Below the pieces are notes generated by a model. That model was not told where the DNA came from. It was given only the letters and a program-made list of their open reading frames with translations, and made no database searches. Positions 11,346-23,948 of a stretch of 64,000 bases of DNA are shown here, in pieces (position 1 is the stretch's first letter; every line of letters starts with the position of its first letter). Source of the stretch: Rhyacophila brunnea (Eukaryota; Arthropoda; Insecta; Trichoptera; Rhyacophilidae). The stretch is from positions 248,001 to 312,000 of the forward strand of contig JAGYXB010001018.1 of the NCBI GenBank assembly GCA_022495005.1. Reading direction: 5' to 3'. The translations under genes were made by a program, and so were the position numbers.

Positions 11346-12868
11346 AACAGTAACATCTCATCATCAACATCATCTATAAAGTCACAGTGGAGCAAATTAA
11401 TATTTTAAACAATACTGCAGCTGCTAAAAGAAGAAAATTTTCCTTGACCAATTGGAATAAAAATTAGTACAAATTTAAATAGTGTTTTAAATAAAAATAC
11501 TGGACTACAAACGCTGCATAATATTAAAGCTGTTTTAAAAAATCTATCAGATACCTCAGATGTTAAAATTGTTTAAGAAATAGTTTCATTTACATACGCA
11601 ATAATAACATCTGTAGAAGTGGAAGGTATAAAAAGTCCATGTATACAAATTTGCTAGGATCAAATCGTAAAAGATTTACTTTCGAAAATTTTAAGCATTA
11701 TTTTAATATTTATAAAGCGTTAAGTTTTCTATTTGTGAGTAAATAATAAATTAAACTGTTGAAATATAATATATGATTTATTGTAATAGGTAGTAACTTA
11801 AATTTTACCACCTATTTTTGTTTTTTATCACATAATTATGAAATTTCAATAACATATTTTCCAATTTATTTTATCTACATATTTTAAGTACCTATTATTT
11901 ATTTTTAGCACCTAAAAATCCTAAGCCTAATTATAACTAAGTACAGTCGTGAGTCCAGATATTCCTCAAAATTTGACAACAGCAATACTTTTACTTAATA
12001 AGATTATTTCTTCAATTATCAGTAACATATTGATACCAAAAATGTAATTAACAATAATGTAAAATAAATAGAACGTTTTATTTAATTTTTTTATAAAACA
12101 TTATGCCCAGTTCAAGTTTCTTACAACTGTGTGAATAATAAACATTCGATAGTTTAGTATTATATAAATGACTTATTTTAACAAAATATATTCTTAAAAT
12201 AGTCTTCACTGTATAGGACCTACCATGTATATATTAAAAATTTTGAGTAAAGTTTTGTAGGTGGGAATGTGGCGCTGATCAAAATGGCATTTTATGTTCA
12301 CAATAAAAAAAATGTCAGAAACATTACTCGATACAAAACAACATTTAGTCTGTTTCGTTTTCATTTACGATATGGACGTTTATAACTGCTTTTTCGGAAA
12401 TTCAATTTAACTTTGACTTTTCAATCAAAATAACTTTACCGGCGATATAACCCCTATACATAAAAGGAATGGATTAGTGAAACAGTAAAATAAACCTGTA
12501 TAATATCGAGGTAGTTTAGTAAAATTTCGATAATAATTTATTTCGTACAAAAATATTCAAATGATACAGTTAGCTTATGAATTTTTAAATAAAAAAAAAC
12601 TATCTTTCTTCCTACGTTTATCTTCGCGTATCTCTGCCCCATACATAATCTTGCCCTAAGGGTCTTTTACGTAAGGTGACGTAAGGGAGATAAACTTTGA
12701 CTTTTTGAAATGTTATTAGTTATCACAAATGTGGATAGTTTTACCTTTCCACGTGAGACACTATTTAGAATATTTTGACAGATATATTTATGACTTTACT
12801 ACTCGAAATTTTATTCTACACTCTATAATATATCCCAATAACATTACGGCCCACATACACCACGTAGG
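11346..12868. other. AT-rich sequence without recognised features
   Basis: No motif beyond AT-rich spacer. An open frame beginning at 12729 runs into the dispersed repeat that follows and is considered there. Confidence 0.55.
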
Positions 12869-13440
12869 TCCAAATGGAGATTTTTATATTGTATTTTCAG
12901 AGCATAAACCTGGACCATCCTTAAACGTTGTAGATATGTATTTATATAATTTTGAAGAATTCTTATCTTTTATATTTATTTTAAACATTTTATGACTGCA
13001 TAATTTTTATTACATAAAATAGCATTCTTTTAAACCTCTCGATCTAATGTTTTAGAATATAGTCTTATTTCAGTACATCTATGTGCAGTGGTGTTAAGAT
13101 TTTTTAGTTTTATTAATTTTTCAACGCATTAATAAAACCATTTGTAAAAAAATTGTTGTTAACATTATATAGTAAAATATTTACGATAAAAAAATATATT
13201 TATAATCTCTGTGATTCCAAATTTGACAAGAAATAGGTATTTTATTATTCAAAAAATGGGCACGATTAACACATCAATTTGAAGATAATTATAAAGATAC
13301 TGATTATAAGCTATATCTTTAACCGTTCAAATTTGATTAAACATCTTACGAATAATAATTGTTTTATAGTAATTATTGACCTAAGAATACGGTCATATTT
13401 TTTTGAAATACGGCATTTCTTTTGCTGCAATGAAATGCCA
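12869..13440 (+). repeat. Dispersed repeat H, copy 1
   Basis: From GTAGGTCCAAATGGAGATTT, through TATATTTATTTTAAACATTT and CATGTGCAGTGGTG-like sequence, to TTATTATTCAAAAAATGGGC and TATTGACCTAAGAATA, this aligns with 59786-60275, with scattered indels. The 88-codon frame 12729-12995 crosses the repeat edge. The other copy is closed in the same frame, so it is unlikely to be a gene. No transposase or reverse-transcriptase motif is visible. Confidence 0.8.
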
Positions 13441-14850
13441 ATAGTTTAATTAAGTAATAAGTGATGCTGTATTCTGCTACGCAGTTATCAATCTTCAAGG
13501 TGTACGACCATAGTGATACATTCTTCTCCTCCTGATATTTATAAAAGCTAACAAAACTGCTTTAAAATAAAACCTAATATATTATCTCACCTTAGAAACT
13601 GTTTCAATTTTTTTTTAAATATGCAATGAATAAATTATATAGGTTTAGCATAACCATTAATAGGTTAAGATGACCTGATAGTTAATTCCATACTAACCCG
13701 CTCTGCACCACACACGTTCTTAATCAAGCATATCATGAGGCTAGACGTTTGGTGTGAAGCACCTATCAGCAGTTGTTTATGTCTGGGAATGTTTCAAGAG
13801 TAGGTACCCAAGTCACGCACTCAAGTATACTTTGAGTTTATTGAGACATAATTTAATCAAAGTGCCCGTAAAAGTGGAACACGGAGAATTATTATTTAAA
13901 ATAAATCATTCTAATTGGTTTACAATTATTAATATGTAAAAACAAAGCTTTAACAATACGGACGTCCGCAATGAGACTGTAAAATGAGAATGTCAAACGT
14001 GTTGAAACCAATTCCCATCCTACGGCAGGACCCTACTTTTTACTTTGACGGAAATGGGGGATGGACCTCTATTTCTTTCACTTTCACCCTGACGTTTCAT
14101 CTGGAAGGAGCTCTCCACTTAACTTACTTTTGTTCACGGCTGGTAGGGACGCCGGTCACATTAATTCTCAGTATTGCTTTAGTTTCATTAAACTTTCATT
14201 ACCATTTGTAAAATCAGTGTCTTCAAATGAACCAGCAGATGTGTACCCCTATTTTTGTATTGTAATGTTCTTGTAAAAACATATATTATTTTCGCATAGC
14301 AAAGATCACAAGTTTTTTTAATTAAATGCCTCCATCTTCTTACTTGTTTAAATAAATTCAATGTTTTCTAGATTATAATAAACAATTGTTACCTCTAAAT
14401 TACAGTGTATTCTTCAATTCTTCAATATACTATCATATACACATTTAAGAAGCACGTGGTACCCCGTTAATCAATTTTATCATATACTTACAAGGCTTGT
14501 TTATACACATTTTTCGTAGTCTCTACTTAAATTCCCTTTTTTATTATATTCTATAGATACAAGTTCACTGATAGTCACATCCATTTGTCAGCGCGATCAC
14601 ATGCCCTGAACTATTTAATCATAATATTTTATTATTTATTTTATACTTCTTAATCATGCTCTACTTTTAACTATCAACAGCTTCTCTAATCTATTTTTAT
14701 TCACATTCTAACTTACCTCTATTTTAACACTTTTACATAGGTTAAGACTAAATTTAGAGAGATCTCAACGCCGTCTAGGAATCAAGCAACCTTTTATGAA
14801 AACCATAATTTATCCAATGTCAATTATGAAATATAAATTGGGTAAATTAT
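13441..14850. other. AT-rich sequence with a GC-richer patch
   Basis: The patch at 13980-14190 carries overlapping plus-strand frames (75 and 71 codons) with no recognisable domain. It may be an unassigned repeat, since its composition differs from the flanks. No other feature was found. Confidence 0.4.
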
Positions 14851-14852
14851 GT

Positions 14853-15060
14853 ATGGTACAAGGGGCTAATGGTAAAGCACATTGTTTGGAAGCTGATGGA
14901 TGCGGGTTGAAGTCACGCCAGGCACTAATATCATTTTAAGGTTTTTGCTTAGGAATTTGTTTCTGATATTATTTTAATCGTGTGTGTTTAATATTATAAT
15001 GAATGTTATATTTATAGAAAAAATGTTTTTTAAACAATTTTATACAAACTTGAATCTTGT
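14853..15060 (+). repeat. tRNA-derived SINE, family C
   Basis: GGGGCTAATGGTAAAGCACA (A-box region) is followed 20-30 bases later by GCGGGTTGAAGTCACGCC (B-box region). A body rich in TTTAAGGTTTTTGC and TTATTTTAATCGTG follows and resembles the region after the copy at 62361. It is not a functional tRNA gene: stems cannot be completed. Confidence 0.6.
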
Positions 15061-16194
15061 CTTAAATTATTAAATCCCACCTTGTAATAAATAATACGAT
15101 GGAATTTACGTGACAAAATGACTCCAAAGTTAGGCACGTTTTTCATTTCAAGATTTAAAAAGTCGTCTTATATTAAAGGTAGCCAGTTATTCGATCTGTA
15201 GGTGATTATATTGTGAATATAAAAATTTTAGTCAAGATTTATGTCATAATATTAAAGTATATATTTTTTTATTTTTTTGGTGATTGGTGATACAATTTAT
15301 CACAATAAAAAATTATCATATTTAACTTCAATTCAATACCTACTAAATTTAATAATATACAAAATTTAAGAAAGTTAAATTTCTAATTCCAAATATAAAT
15401 TGAATGGTACTAGGTAGCACATCTTTTACTTTCAAGAAAGGGTGGGGATTTTAGATCCGGACTCCTCCTGAAACAAAAAAAAACAGACAAATCATTTTAG
15501 TTTAATGAAATATTATTTCTTCTTTTCTTCTTCTAAGTCAGGACTTCATAACTGAGTTTTTAACCCTTATGATTTGGCTATCAAACAACTTTCTCAGCGG
15601 AAACCCTCTCCTCTTAGCACTTACGGATACATAAGGCCAATAATACCGTGGTAGTGATGGATTGGTGCAAACATCTAGGCATACAATATTTAATTAATTA
15701 TTTCTTCGCAACAAAAACTAACAGCGCATGCGATACAAATGGTCATTAATGATCCTAATAAGTAGTGTGACCATAATACCATGTGCATTCGATGACTACT
15801 TGTGGATGCAACATGTCGCTATAACTTAAAGATGACCATCTGTAGATCGCTAGCATCAAAATCGGAGTGTTTGGCTATGAGAAATGGACCCGGAAAGGTA
15901 TCCACAATTTATGCGATGAAGACCAAATAGTTTGCGAGGTCAATTCAAAGATCAGTGGTACCTGTTAGATTTTGTTAGCCCCGTCCCCTTCGAGTGCATT
16001 AAAAAAAACAATATTGATTTTTTTCGAAATGGAATGTCTCCAGACAATATTTCGCTATAAACGCCTGAATGGATACATATATGACTCATCTAAATTAATT
16101 CTAATAACTACAATAATTAATAACTGACGTGTTTTCAATTTCACCGAGGTTAGGCAAGAAATTTTATAATTTGATCGAATTGAAATATAGCATC
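15061..16194. other. AT-rich sequence without recognised features
   Basis: A mixed-composition patch at 15580-15990 contains no open frame of note and no motif I can name. Confidence 0.5.
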
Positions 16195-16197
16195 AGG

Positions 16198-16345
16198 ATA
16201 TTATCATCATCATTATCAGCTGAAGTTGATCCACTGCTGGGTAAAGGCCTCCTTTAGCTGCGTCTACTATTTCGGTCCCTATTTCTTAGCTTTCACATAC
16301 ATCCACCGAACTTGATGAGTTTATCTATCCAACGGGTTTTAAGGC
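16198..16345 (-). pseudogene. RTE-like retrotransposon carboxy-terminal relic
   Basis: The minus strand encodes KTRWID near 16335, and in another frame LKEAFTQQWINFS followed by a stop near 16220. This matches the end of insect RTE-type polyproteins, where RPKTRWID is followed by WR-x-L-x-EAF-x-QQW. Frames are broken by stops and shifts. The adjacent (ATC)n-like sequence on the plus strand (TATCATCATCATTATCAGC) is the usual 3' end of such copies. A sister relic lies at 34288-34480. Confidence 0.75.
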
Positions 16346-16488
16346 ATCCTTGTAAGTAATATGTAAATTGTACGTATTACATTTCACCGCGGCACAGTTC
16401 GCCGTGAGTTTTCTTATCGGATAGAGATGACCGTATACTACACGATCATCTCTGATTTTGGCAAAATTCATGAATTCAAAAATGAAAA

Positions 16489-16552
16489 CCTAACCTAACT
16501 TAACCTAACAAATAATCCAGTATGTTGGCTATTATCAAGAACCGTGTTTAAC
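16489..16552. mobile_element. Fragment of CCTAA-core foldback MITE
   Basis: CCTAACCTAACTTAACCTAA, then AACAAATAATCCAGTATGTT and GGCTATTATCAAGAA, match the centre and right arm of the elements at 36842-37016 and 53651-53869. The left arm and the terminal GGTAC motif are missing. Confidence 0.7.
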
Positions 16553-17950
16553 TTAGACATGCATTTTATCTTTCTTATTACTATACGACTCAACGACCTT
16601 AAACGGTCTCTAATATATGACCATATAATATTTCCAATACAACATTTCACGGTAAAGTGTAATATGGCGAACTGCTTATGTACAAATTTTCGGACACTGT
16701 CCCTGTGAACGTTTAGTGCCTTATGGATACCACTGTATGACATTTCTCTATCCGTTGTCTGCTCAAAGAGCAACATTCCAGCCTATTGCCATTTCATCTA
16801 CTTAGTGACTTTTCTCACATCACGTACTCTTGTCTGCTTCATTATCCATTGATTTATGTGATCTTTACGCGTTATTCCCAATATGAACCTTTTCATGCGC
16901 CTTTGCATTAGTCGGTTCGCACATTAGAACTCGTCTCGTCTTAAAACGTGTCGAATACGTCGATGTGAGGTCATCGTTATTTAATGAAACAACATAACAC
17001 GCATTGCCAAATGGAGCTTTGCAGATTGATCATATGCAACTATTTCGTCTGAAAAAAACATCTCGATGTTGCATTCGACATGTTGCATCCTTCTCGGGCT
17101 CCTAGTCGGAGGGTCGAAGTCACAAACAAACACATACGAATTGGTCATTCCTATACCGGCTCGCCGATCACCGCATTCAAATATCAATACATTTCGAAGG
17201 CTACCCATGACTGTCGCTAGATAGATGTGCGAGTTTTGTCATGCAACACTGGCCGGCTGGTCTCGGAAGTTTTGATTTATGGCTGTCAGGCACACCAGGC
17301 GAGTTCTGATGTCCGAGCCGGCTTACTCTTACAAATAGCTTCAGGATCTATCAAAATTTACCAACGATTTTTTTTACTATTGGGATTAGTTATAATATTT
17401 TCTTTTCTGGCATGAGGCGATATAATGTGGATACAATGTAAATTCGCTGTTACGGTACACGAATTGGGTAAGTAAATATTTTATGACGGTTTTGTAAAAA
17501 AAAACACGTTTCTCCCAATTGCTAAGAAATTTTTTATAAAATCCATAAAAATGAATTATTATTATTGCCACTCCGCAATCTAATTTGCGATTATGTAATT
17601 TTCTTAGGCTGGCGTGAATAATTTAATTTGAATTATTCTTATCACTGAAACAAAGAACTTAAAATATTTGGAATAAAAATTCATCATACTAATTCACCGT
17701 ATTCTTTAATGTTATAATTCGCTGAAAAAAATCTTTATTCGAAAAGGGGTCGTCTCGGCTTTTTAGACTGGCTATAAAAAATGAGTAAAAAGAATAGTTA
17801 CTTACCTATACAGTTAGTTAAAAAAATATAACAAATAGTAATTGTATATTTTATTTTTTATTTTTAACTGTGGTCTATATTCAAACTAATATTTTTATCG
17901 TATTAATACTATTTATTTTTAAAATATTGTAATTAAGAGTATAAATAATA
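16553..17950. other. Mixed-composition sequence without recognised gene
   Basis: 16800-17330 is GC-richer than most of the window and holds a 75-codon minus-strand frame at 16981-17208 with balanced composition (for example FECGDRRAGIGMTNSYVFVC). I recognise no family. An exon or a fragment of an unknown repeat are both possible. Confidence 0.35.
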
Positions 17951-18080
17951 ACACTCTTATTACTATTAATTGTCAGCTAATTAATATCTAATAAGTTCAA
18001 TGTAGCGTTTAATCTTTCTGAAATAATACTGAAACCGCAGTCATCAACCATTGTAGCAAATATGCAGTAGCAAACGTCGC

Positions 18081-18312
18081 GTGGCTTAAGCGTCGGCCTA
18101 TAACGTCGTGAGTTCCAGATTCGAATCATAGGTCTGGCAAGAACACATATTGTTTTTCAATGTGTATATCAGTCAGAGTATGGACTTAATATGTTGAGCA
18201 AGTGCCTAACATCTATTTCTCACTAAAAAAAAATGTTTTAATACAAAACTTCCACTCTGTGGAGGCCCATAATATGATCCTATTATTATCGGACATGGTC
18301 AAAGAAGAAAAA
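18081..18312 (+). mobile_element. tRNA-derived SINE, family A, copy 1
   Basis: The head GTGGCTTAAGCGTCGGCCTA, TAACGTCGTGAGTTCCAGAT and TCGAATCATAGGTCTGGC has a B box (GATTCGAATCAT). The body contains TCAGAGTATGGACTTAATA, then CACTCTGTGGAGGCCCATA-ATATGATC, and ends A-rich (CAAAGAAGAAAAA). The first bases of the head are missing compared with copy 2. Such SINEs are transcribed by RNA polymerase III and moved by LINE enzymes. Confidence 0.85.
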
Positions 18313-18442
18313 TATTGACACTATTATTACAATTGTCAGCTAATTAATATATCCATAATATATGAAACCGAATGGATTTCAATGCATCGTTTAATTTTTC
18401 CGAAATAATCTTTGTAGCAAATATGCAGTAGCAAACGTCGCA

Positions 18443-18665
18443 TGACGCACATGATGGCCGCGCGGCTTAAGCGTCGGCCTATAACGTCGTGAGTTCCAGG
18501 TTCAAATCCTAGGTCTGGCAAGAACACATATTGTTTTTCAATGTGTGTATGAGTCAAAGTATGGTCCTGGTAACTAACTAACTAACATCCATATCTCGTA
18601 AAAACAAAATCCGTTAAAATACAAAACCTTGCGAGGCCTATATTATGACCTATTGCGATTGGATT
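18443..18665 (+). mobile_element. tRNA-derived SINE, family A, copy 2
   Basis: The most complete head: GATGGCCGCGCGGCTTAAGC (A box TGGCCGCGCGG), then GTTCCAGGTTCAAATCCTAG (B box GGTTCAAATCC). The body repeats TGAGTCAAAGTATGG and GCGAGGCCTATATTATGA. A minus-strand frame of 73 codons crossing it is a by-product. Confidence 0.87.
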
Positions 18666-19605
18666 TTCATTATTATTAACAATTTTTTTACAAATCGGTT
18701 TCTGATTATTTTTATTAACAATACAATTGTCATTCACAATGTTTGCTATGTATATTTGTTATAATACAATATTTAAAAATTATTATAAAGAATAGTACAT
18801 AAATAGTTTTTTTTATATTTTGCGTTAGCGGGCCGCGAAATATTTCTCCTATTTCCTCAATTGTTTTACATTAATTATTTATTTGCCGTTGTAAAAAGGT
18901 TGGGAAACGTTGAATCTAGATAGTCAGAATTCACCATTTTTGTTACATCATAAGAAATAATATCTCAGAACATTAAACCGAAAATTTTACTTCGAACTGT
19001 GGAGTTTTTTTACAACTGCATTAGATTAAATTAAGACTAATGGAGTGAAAGTGGTATTTCGCCAAAAATGAAACGAAAGCTCGGAGGAGAATTGAAGATA
19101 GATACTTACAAAAAGACGATTAATTCCACAGTATTGCGTATTTTTCAACAATAATTAAAATTAGAATGCCAAGCGTTTCTGACATCAAAATTCTCTATTT
19201 CACTGGAAGAAAGATAAAATAGATTGTAAAAATAAAACCTAAAAACTTATTGTAAAAAACACTTACAGGGTATTTTATAATGGTTTTTTTTTATTAAGCC
19301 GTTTCTGCGCTCCATAAATTTGGCTACCATTTTTACTAAACCATATTGTTTTTCAACGCTAATTTAAATACTTAAATCGGTTATTATTCATTCAGAATAA
19401 TAAATTCTACGCCTGAATAATTCATTTGTGAGAACGAGTCTAAACATTTGATTGTCTCTCTTAATACATTTAAATTAACCAAAACTATTTACGTATACCT
19501 AAAGCAATTAACCCACAGGGCAACCAAACTGAATAAATGTTGCAAGTTTTTTTTTTCATTTATTCCTAATTAAACGTTTTATTTTTTCTAACATTATTTC
19601 AATGT
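18666..19605. other. AT-rich sequence without recognised features
   Basis: No motif or frame worth noting. Confidence 0.55.
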
Positions 19606-19609
19606 TTTA

Positions 19610-20050
19610 TTCAATAAATGAACGATAAAAAATAATTACAAGATAAAAAGAACTTTTCATACACAACGTTTTTATTTTCTGTTGAATCATATAAACTTGA
19701 CTTGACTAGCTTCAACGATCAAAAAAATTTGTACTTGATAGAAATACTGAATAATGAAATGTCATTTCATATTGATTTCTATAGTAACGCACGTATTTAT
19801 TAATAATTTAGTTACTAGGACCCCCTAGCAACCAATAATGGTATCGAAAAAACTTTTCATACAAAACAGAATTAACTGAAAGTTAATTAAATTGTACTTA
19901 AATATGGCTAAAAGTATTAAAAATGTATTGGCATCGTGTTCTGATGTATTATAAATGTTTCAAATGTCTAGCTAGTCGGGAAGTTAGTTAAAAATCGATT
20001 GCAAGAGTTGTACCGGACAAATAAGAATACGAGCTACGAAAAACGTTGTA
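19610..20050 (+). repeat. Dispersed repeat L, copy 1
   Basis: From ACAAGATAAAAAGAACTTTT, through TGAAATGTCATTTCATA, ACGCACGTATTTATTAATAA and TTAACTGAAAGTTAATT, to CTAGCTAGTCGGGAAGTTAG and AATAAGAATACGAGCTA, this is matched in reverse complement by 52060-52525. No coding potential is seen. The family is unassigned; ends and target duplications were not located. Confidence 0.85.
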
Positions 20051-20204
20051 ATAACTGATACGTATTGATATGATATATCCATAAAATTATTAAACACGAT
20101 TAATTTATGAATCTAAAAAGATCATAGATAGGTTTTCACAGAATAACAAACACTTGATTAACCTATTACGTCGATACTTTGGTCCAAACACATATTTAAA
20201 ACAA

Positions 20205-20292
20205 CATGTAAATTTTCCCAACGCGGGATTTGAACCCGTTACCCATGACATAAAAGCTGACGCGGTAACCGTTTGGTCATCGTTGGCGTCTA
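20205..20292 (-). repeat. tRNA-like sequence (SINE head)
   Basis: On the minus strand: CCAACGATGACCAAACGGTT, ACCGCGTCAGCTTTTATGTC, then GGGTTCAAATCCCGCGTTGGG. The acceptor ends CCAACG and CGTTGG can pair, and the B box GGTTCAAATCC is intact. The anticodon stem and loop are not convincing. It shares the C/GCGTC and ATGTCATGGGT layout of the window's SINE heads, so a SINE head is more likely than a functional tRNA gene. Confidence 0.6.
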
Positions 20293-21035
20293 TCTAAAAC
20301 TATTTTATAATTAACGTGATTAAAACGGAAGTATATAAGGTATCAAGAAAGTGTAACCCGGTGTTACCTGGTATTGGAAGGAAATGCAAGAGTTTCCAAA
20401 AATCAAAAAAAGTTCAAGGCCTCTGTTACTAAAGAAATAAATGTGAAAGACATGATTCTTAAAATAATATTTTCAAATCGTTTTGCAATTCTTTGGTCAC
20501 ATAGACAAAAAGTATAACAAAAATTATTATAATCGATGAAGGAAACGTTGAAGGACGATGTAAACGAAAAAGTTTGCCCACTCTATAGTCTATCTAAGTG
20601 AAAGATTATATGGGGATTTCAATACATTCAACCGTGCAAACAATGGCATACATGTTGGAGAGACATATTTTATTATCTAGAATAGGTATTTGAATAGAGT
20701 CACAATCATCATCAGAAAGTTCATGAAAATGTTTTTTACTGTAGAATAACCGTAATTATATTTGTCTTTATAGTATATTATGATAACTTTCTTTACTGGT
20801 ATTAACTGTCGATGTCGGTGGAAAACATCATTTTAATTATTTTTATAAATCACATGTTACACAATAGTATTACTCTATATAATTAAAATAACCATTACCA
20901 GGAACAATTTGTCTGCTTCAATGAGACATTGCAATTTATATCGTCAAATTTGTATGTAATTGAATATATTTCTAAGATCAATTTATTTAATTAACTTAAT
21001 GTTACTTATATTAATAATAATAAGTATTGTAGCGC
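20293..21035. other. AT-rich sequence without recognised features
   Basis: No supported feature. Confidence 0.55.
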
Positions 21036-21036
21036 C

Positions 21037-21445
21037 TGCACATGTGCATGGATTTATTTGCACCAATAGTATGTATTTTAAACTATCGCGATAATAACTG
21101 TTTATACGTACAAGTTCTGACTGCCTCGCCAATATCATTTTTCAAGAGTAAGCCAGACGCAACGTTGTCATTGTATGGTTATTTGACAGGTCTTGAAAAT
21201 CGTTTAATCTCAAAATGAGTCTCTGCACGGTGTATTTAATCATTTTTATCGGCAGGTGCGCCAATATCATTTTACTGCGCAGACGTAGATATCGCACAGT
21301 CTAATTGTCGCGGAAAAATTCAGAAGCTTCTGAACTTGCTTGCGATCTTGCAATTTTCACTATAATAATATGTGTTTACACGTGCATTTTTTATAGCCGC
21401 GATAATACGTAATATAAGTAGCAAATCCATGCACGTGTAAATGGG
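21037..21445. mobile_element. Putative MITE with ~20 bp inverted ends
   Basis: The left CACATGTGCATGGATTTAT and the right AAATCCATGCACGTGTA are inverted. TATCGCGATAATA (21085) and its counterpart ATAGCCGCGATAATACG (21396) lie inside. The sentence-like block CGCCAATATCATTTT occurs twice in direct order (21125 and 21256). Length is about 405 bp. No clear target duplication was found and the family is unassigned. Confidence 0.5.
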
Positions 21446-23124
21446 ATTTTATATTGTTATTTAATTTAATTGAATGATACAATTAGGCTTGATATATAGT
21501 ATTCATATACTATATTATATAAAAAGCATAAAAAATCTCTAATAATTCAAAATAAACTGTAAAACACAGTGTCCGTGATAGTTCTTTCCCTAATTTTTCT
21601 TCAAATAAGCACTGATTGCTTTATTTATGTGTGTAACGAACACCTATATTATATTATATTTATTAAACAATGCAAACAGTCGCAGTGTTAAACAGTCGAA
21701 AAAGTTTTTTTTTTTAATTATTTGAATTAAAATAATTGTATAGATATCCATTTCAAAATAAGTATGCAAATACAAAAAAGTTTACGCAAATTTCGGTTTG
21801 TATCTTGTTCAGATATATTTAATTAGTATAATTATTATGTATATTGAATAATGCATATTATATTTTTTGCCGTTTGCATATTAAAACCTTTCTTTACGAT
21901 CTTTTACCTTTTGAAAAATAAGGTAAATAAAAACCTCTGAAAGTATTTACAGTATTTTATAATTCAAAAAACTTACCAACGGCAGAAGTTTTGATTAATT
22001 TGAAAAAGTTTTACCAAGAAGAAATATATCTCAAAGGATTACCTAGGCAAAGAAATGATTCATTCTTTTTTTTAATTACCCAACTGACATTTTTATGTTG
22101 GTCGAATTTGGCCATCTATTTTAAATATCTTCACCGTTTGTTTTTGTTTTTGATAAGTTTTCAAAAAAATCATCGCCTGTTCTTTTAGTGGCATATATAA
22201 ATCGTATTCTTTATTTATTATTATATAATTTTGTTGATTCAACTAACGTATAATATGTATTAAAACATCGAAGTAGGTAAAAGATTGGAAACGATTCATT
22301 ATATACACCTTTTTCTTCAATGTTTCTTCATAACTTTTAAAGACTTTATTTTCATATAAACACTGTGATCTCCTTCACTTACGTTAGCCAAATTGATATA
22401 ATATTTATTGCTGCAAATCACTTATAATTAAATAGTAATAGTGATGTTAATTATATAATGTAGGTGAGTACAACAAAAACATTAGTTTCTTTTGCAAAAT
22501 AAGTAAATCATAAAAACATTTAAATTGCAATGTAGTTTATTAAATTTATTGAATATTAAAAGGGGTTAATTATCAAATGTCCAAAGGAATAACTGCCGTA
22601 TGCATACACTTTTGAACCGCACTCAACTCAGTTAGCAGTTTATCAGCAAATAAGAAAACTATAAAAAATGCATACGTCACGAAGATGCGTACAGGAATGC
22701 GCACCAAACTTAAAATGGCGGCGATCTGCACAAGCTGTCAGTGTCACTTTAATATACCTCCAAAATGAGTTCATCACAAGAGACTTGAAACGTGCCGTTG
22801 TGCTATAATCGGATTCATGATGATGCTAAATGCTTGTAAAAATGTATACAGATCGTGGATCGATGGAGATGTATGTAATAGGTATTGTCAATGAGTCCGC
22901 GAAGCTGTATTGCCATATTATGGAAATATTTCATGATAATTATTCATTTATAATTATTAAATTTATATGGTACCGTTTGCACATTTTTACACCTATTCAC
23001 AATTTCAAAATTTTAAATTATCAGCAAATTTAAATTTAAAAGTTGGTAACATTAGCCACGGCATGACGCATATTACGTCAGCAACGTGACGTCACTATTC
23101 GACAGATTCAAATTAGATGTATGT
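21446..23124. other. AT-rich sequence without recognised gene
   Basis: Short frames at 21991-22188 and 22830-23033 are AT-driven and carry no recognisable domain. A less AT-rich stretch at 22620-22830 shows no motif. Confidence 0.5.
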
Positions 23125-23948
23125 GTTACACCGAATGTGCGAAATTAACTATTACATGAAATGGGCAAAATTTTGGCTAATTCATGTAATAGTCAAACTT
23201 GTTGCCTTATTTATGAATAAGGTAAATTTTCTGCCGAGTACATGAATTCACCAGGGCATGGAATTCTTAAACTGTCAACATGACAGTAGAAAAAGTAAAT
23301 TTAATACGGATGGTTTTATTGGTTATAATTGGACATACTATAATATTATTGGGCTAGGTTAGGTTAGGTTAGGTTAGGTTTTGAAATTCTGAATTATTCA
23401 ACTAAATGTCCATTTTGAGGTTAGCTAACAGGTGTCAACAAACTATCAAAAACATACAATCGACCATTGCACGATCGATACCCAAGCACGAATCAAATTG
23501 CGAAAATACATTTTAATAAAATTCATCCGTTATCATATATAGTTCTAGTTTTTTTGCGCACAGTAAATGGATATGAACGTCATTGTAGTTATTTATTGGT
23601 ATATTTTTATATTATAATCAATTACATTTGACACATTTGGTTAGTTTGATTAGTTGCAAAAAACACCACCGGAACGCGACCACCTATTTTGACCATAGAT
23701 AATATACGTACATTTTGACCAATCCACGAGCATTTCACACATTTAGTTTAGTTGCAAAAAATACCACAGTAGCGCTACTATCTAATTTGTCCAATGCATG
23801 AACAAGGCAGAAAAATTACTGCCGAATTCATGCACTCACCAGATATTTTGTCTAATTCATGAATAAGGCAACGGGTTTGCATTTTTCATGATTTAGGCAA
23901 AATTTAGCCCATTTCATGTAATAGTCAATTTCGCACATTCGGCGTAAC
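23125..23948. mobile_element. Foldback element, 0.82 kb, with TTAGG tract
   Basis: The left end is GTTACACCGAATGTGCGAAA. The right end, reverse-complemented, is GTTACGCCGAATGTGCGAAA. Inverted similarity continues for about 140 bases (ACTATTACATGAAATGGGC; GTTGCCTTATTTATGAATAA; TGCCGAGTACATGAATTC). The interior holds five TTAGG units at 23354-23380. There is no coding frame. No perfect target duplication is visible, so the superfamily is undecided. Confidence 0.75.
23354..23380 (+). repeat. (TTAGG)5 telomere-type tract
   Basis: A run of five TTAGG units, the arthropod telomere repeat, inside the foldback element that surrounds it. It is interstitial: neither side shows subtelomeric sequence. 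Confidence 0.9.

Larger units (their letters stand above)
17951..18665. repeat. Tandem duplication, ~363 bp offset, with SINE
   Basis: ATTGTCAGCTAATTAATAT at 17969 and 18332, GTAGCAAATATGCAGTAGCA at about 18054 and 18413, and the whole SINE that follows recur in the same order. The second unit retains CATGATGGCCGCG between the shared flank and the SINE; the first lacks it. The copies are clearly diverged. Shared sequence upstream of the SINE shows that a block including flank was duplicated, not two independent insertions. Confidence 0.85.

Noticed and set aside
16495..16776. 93-codon minus-strand frame as a gene
   Set aside because: It begins outside and ends inside a foldback MITE fragment, with no recognisable domain.
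20205..20292. Possible functional tRNA gene on the minus strand
   Set aside because: The acceptor and T arms look good, but the anticodon stem does not form well and the layout matches SINE heads in the window.
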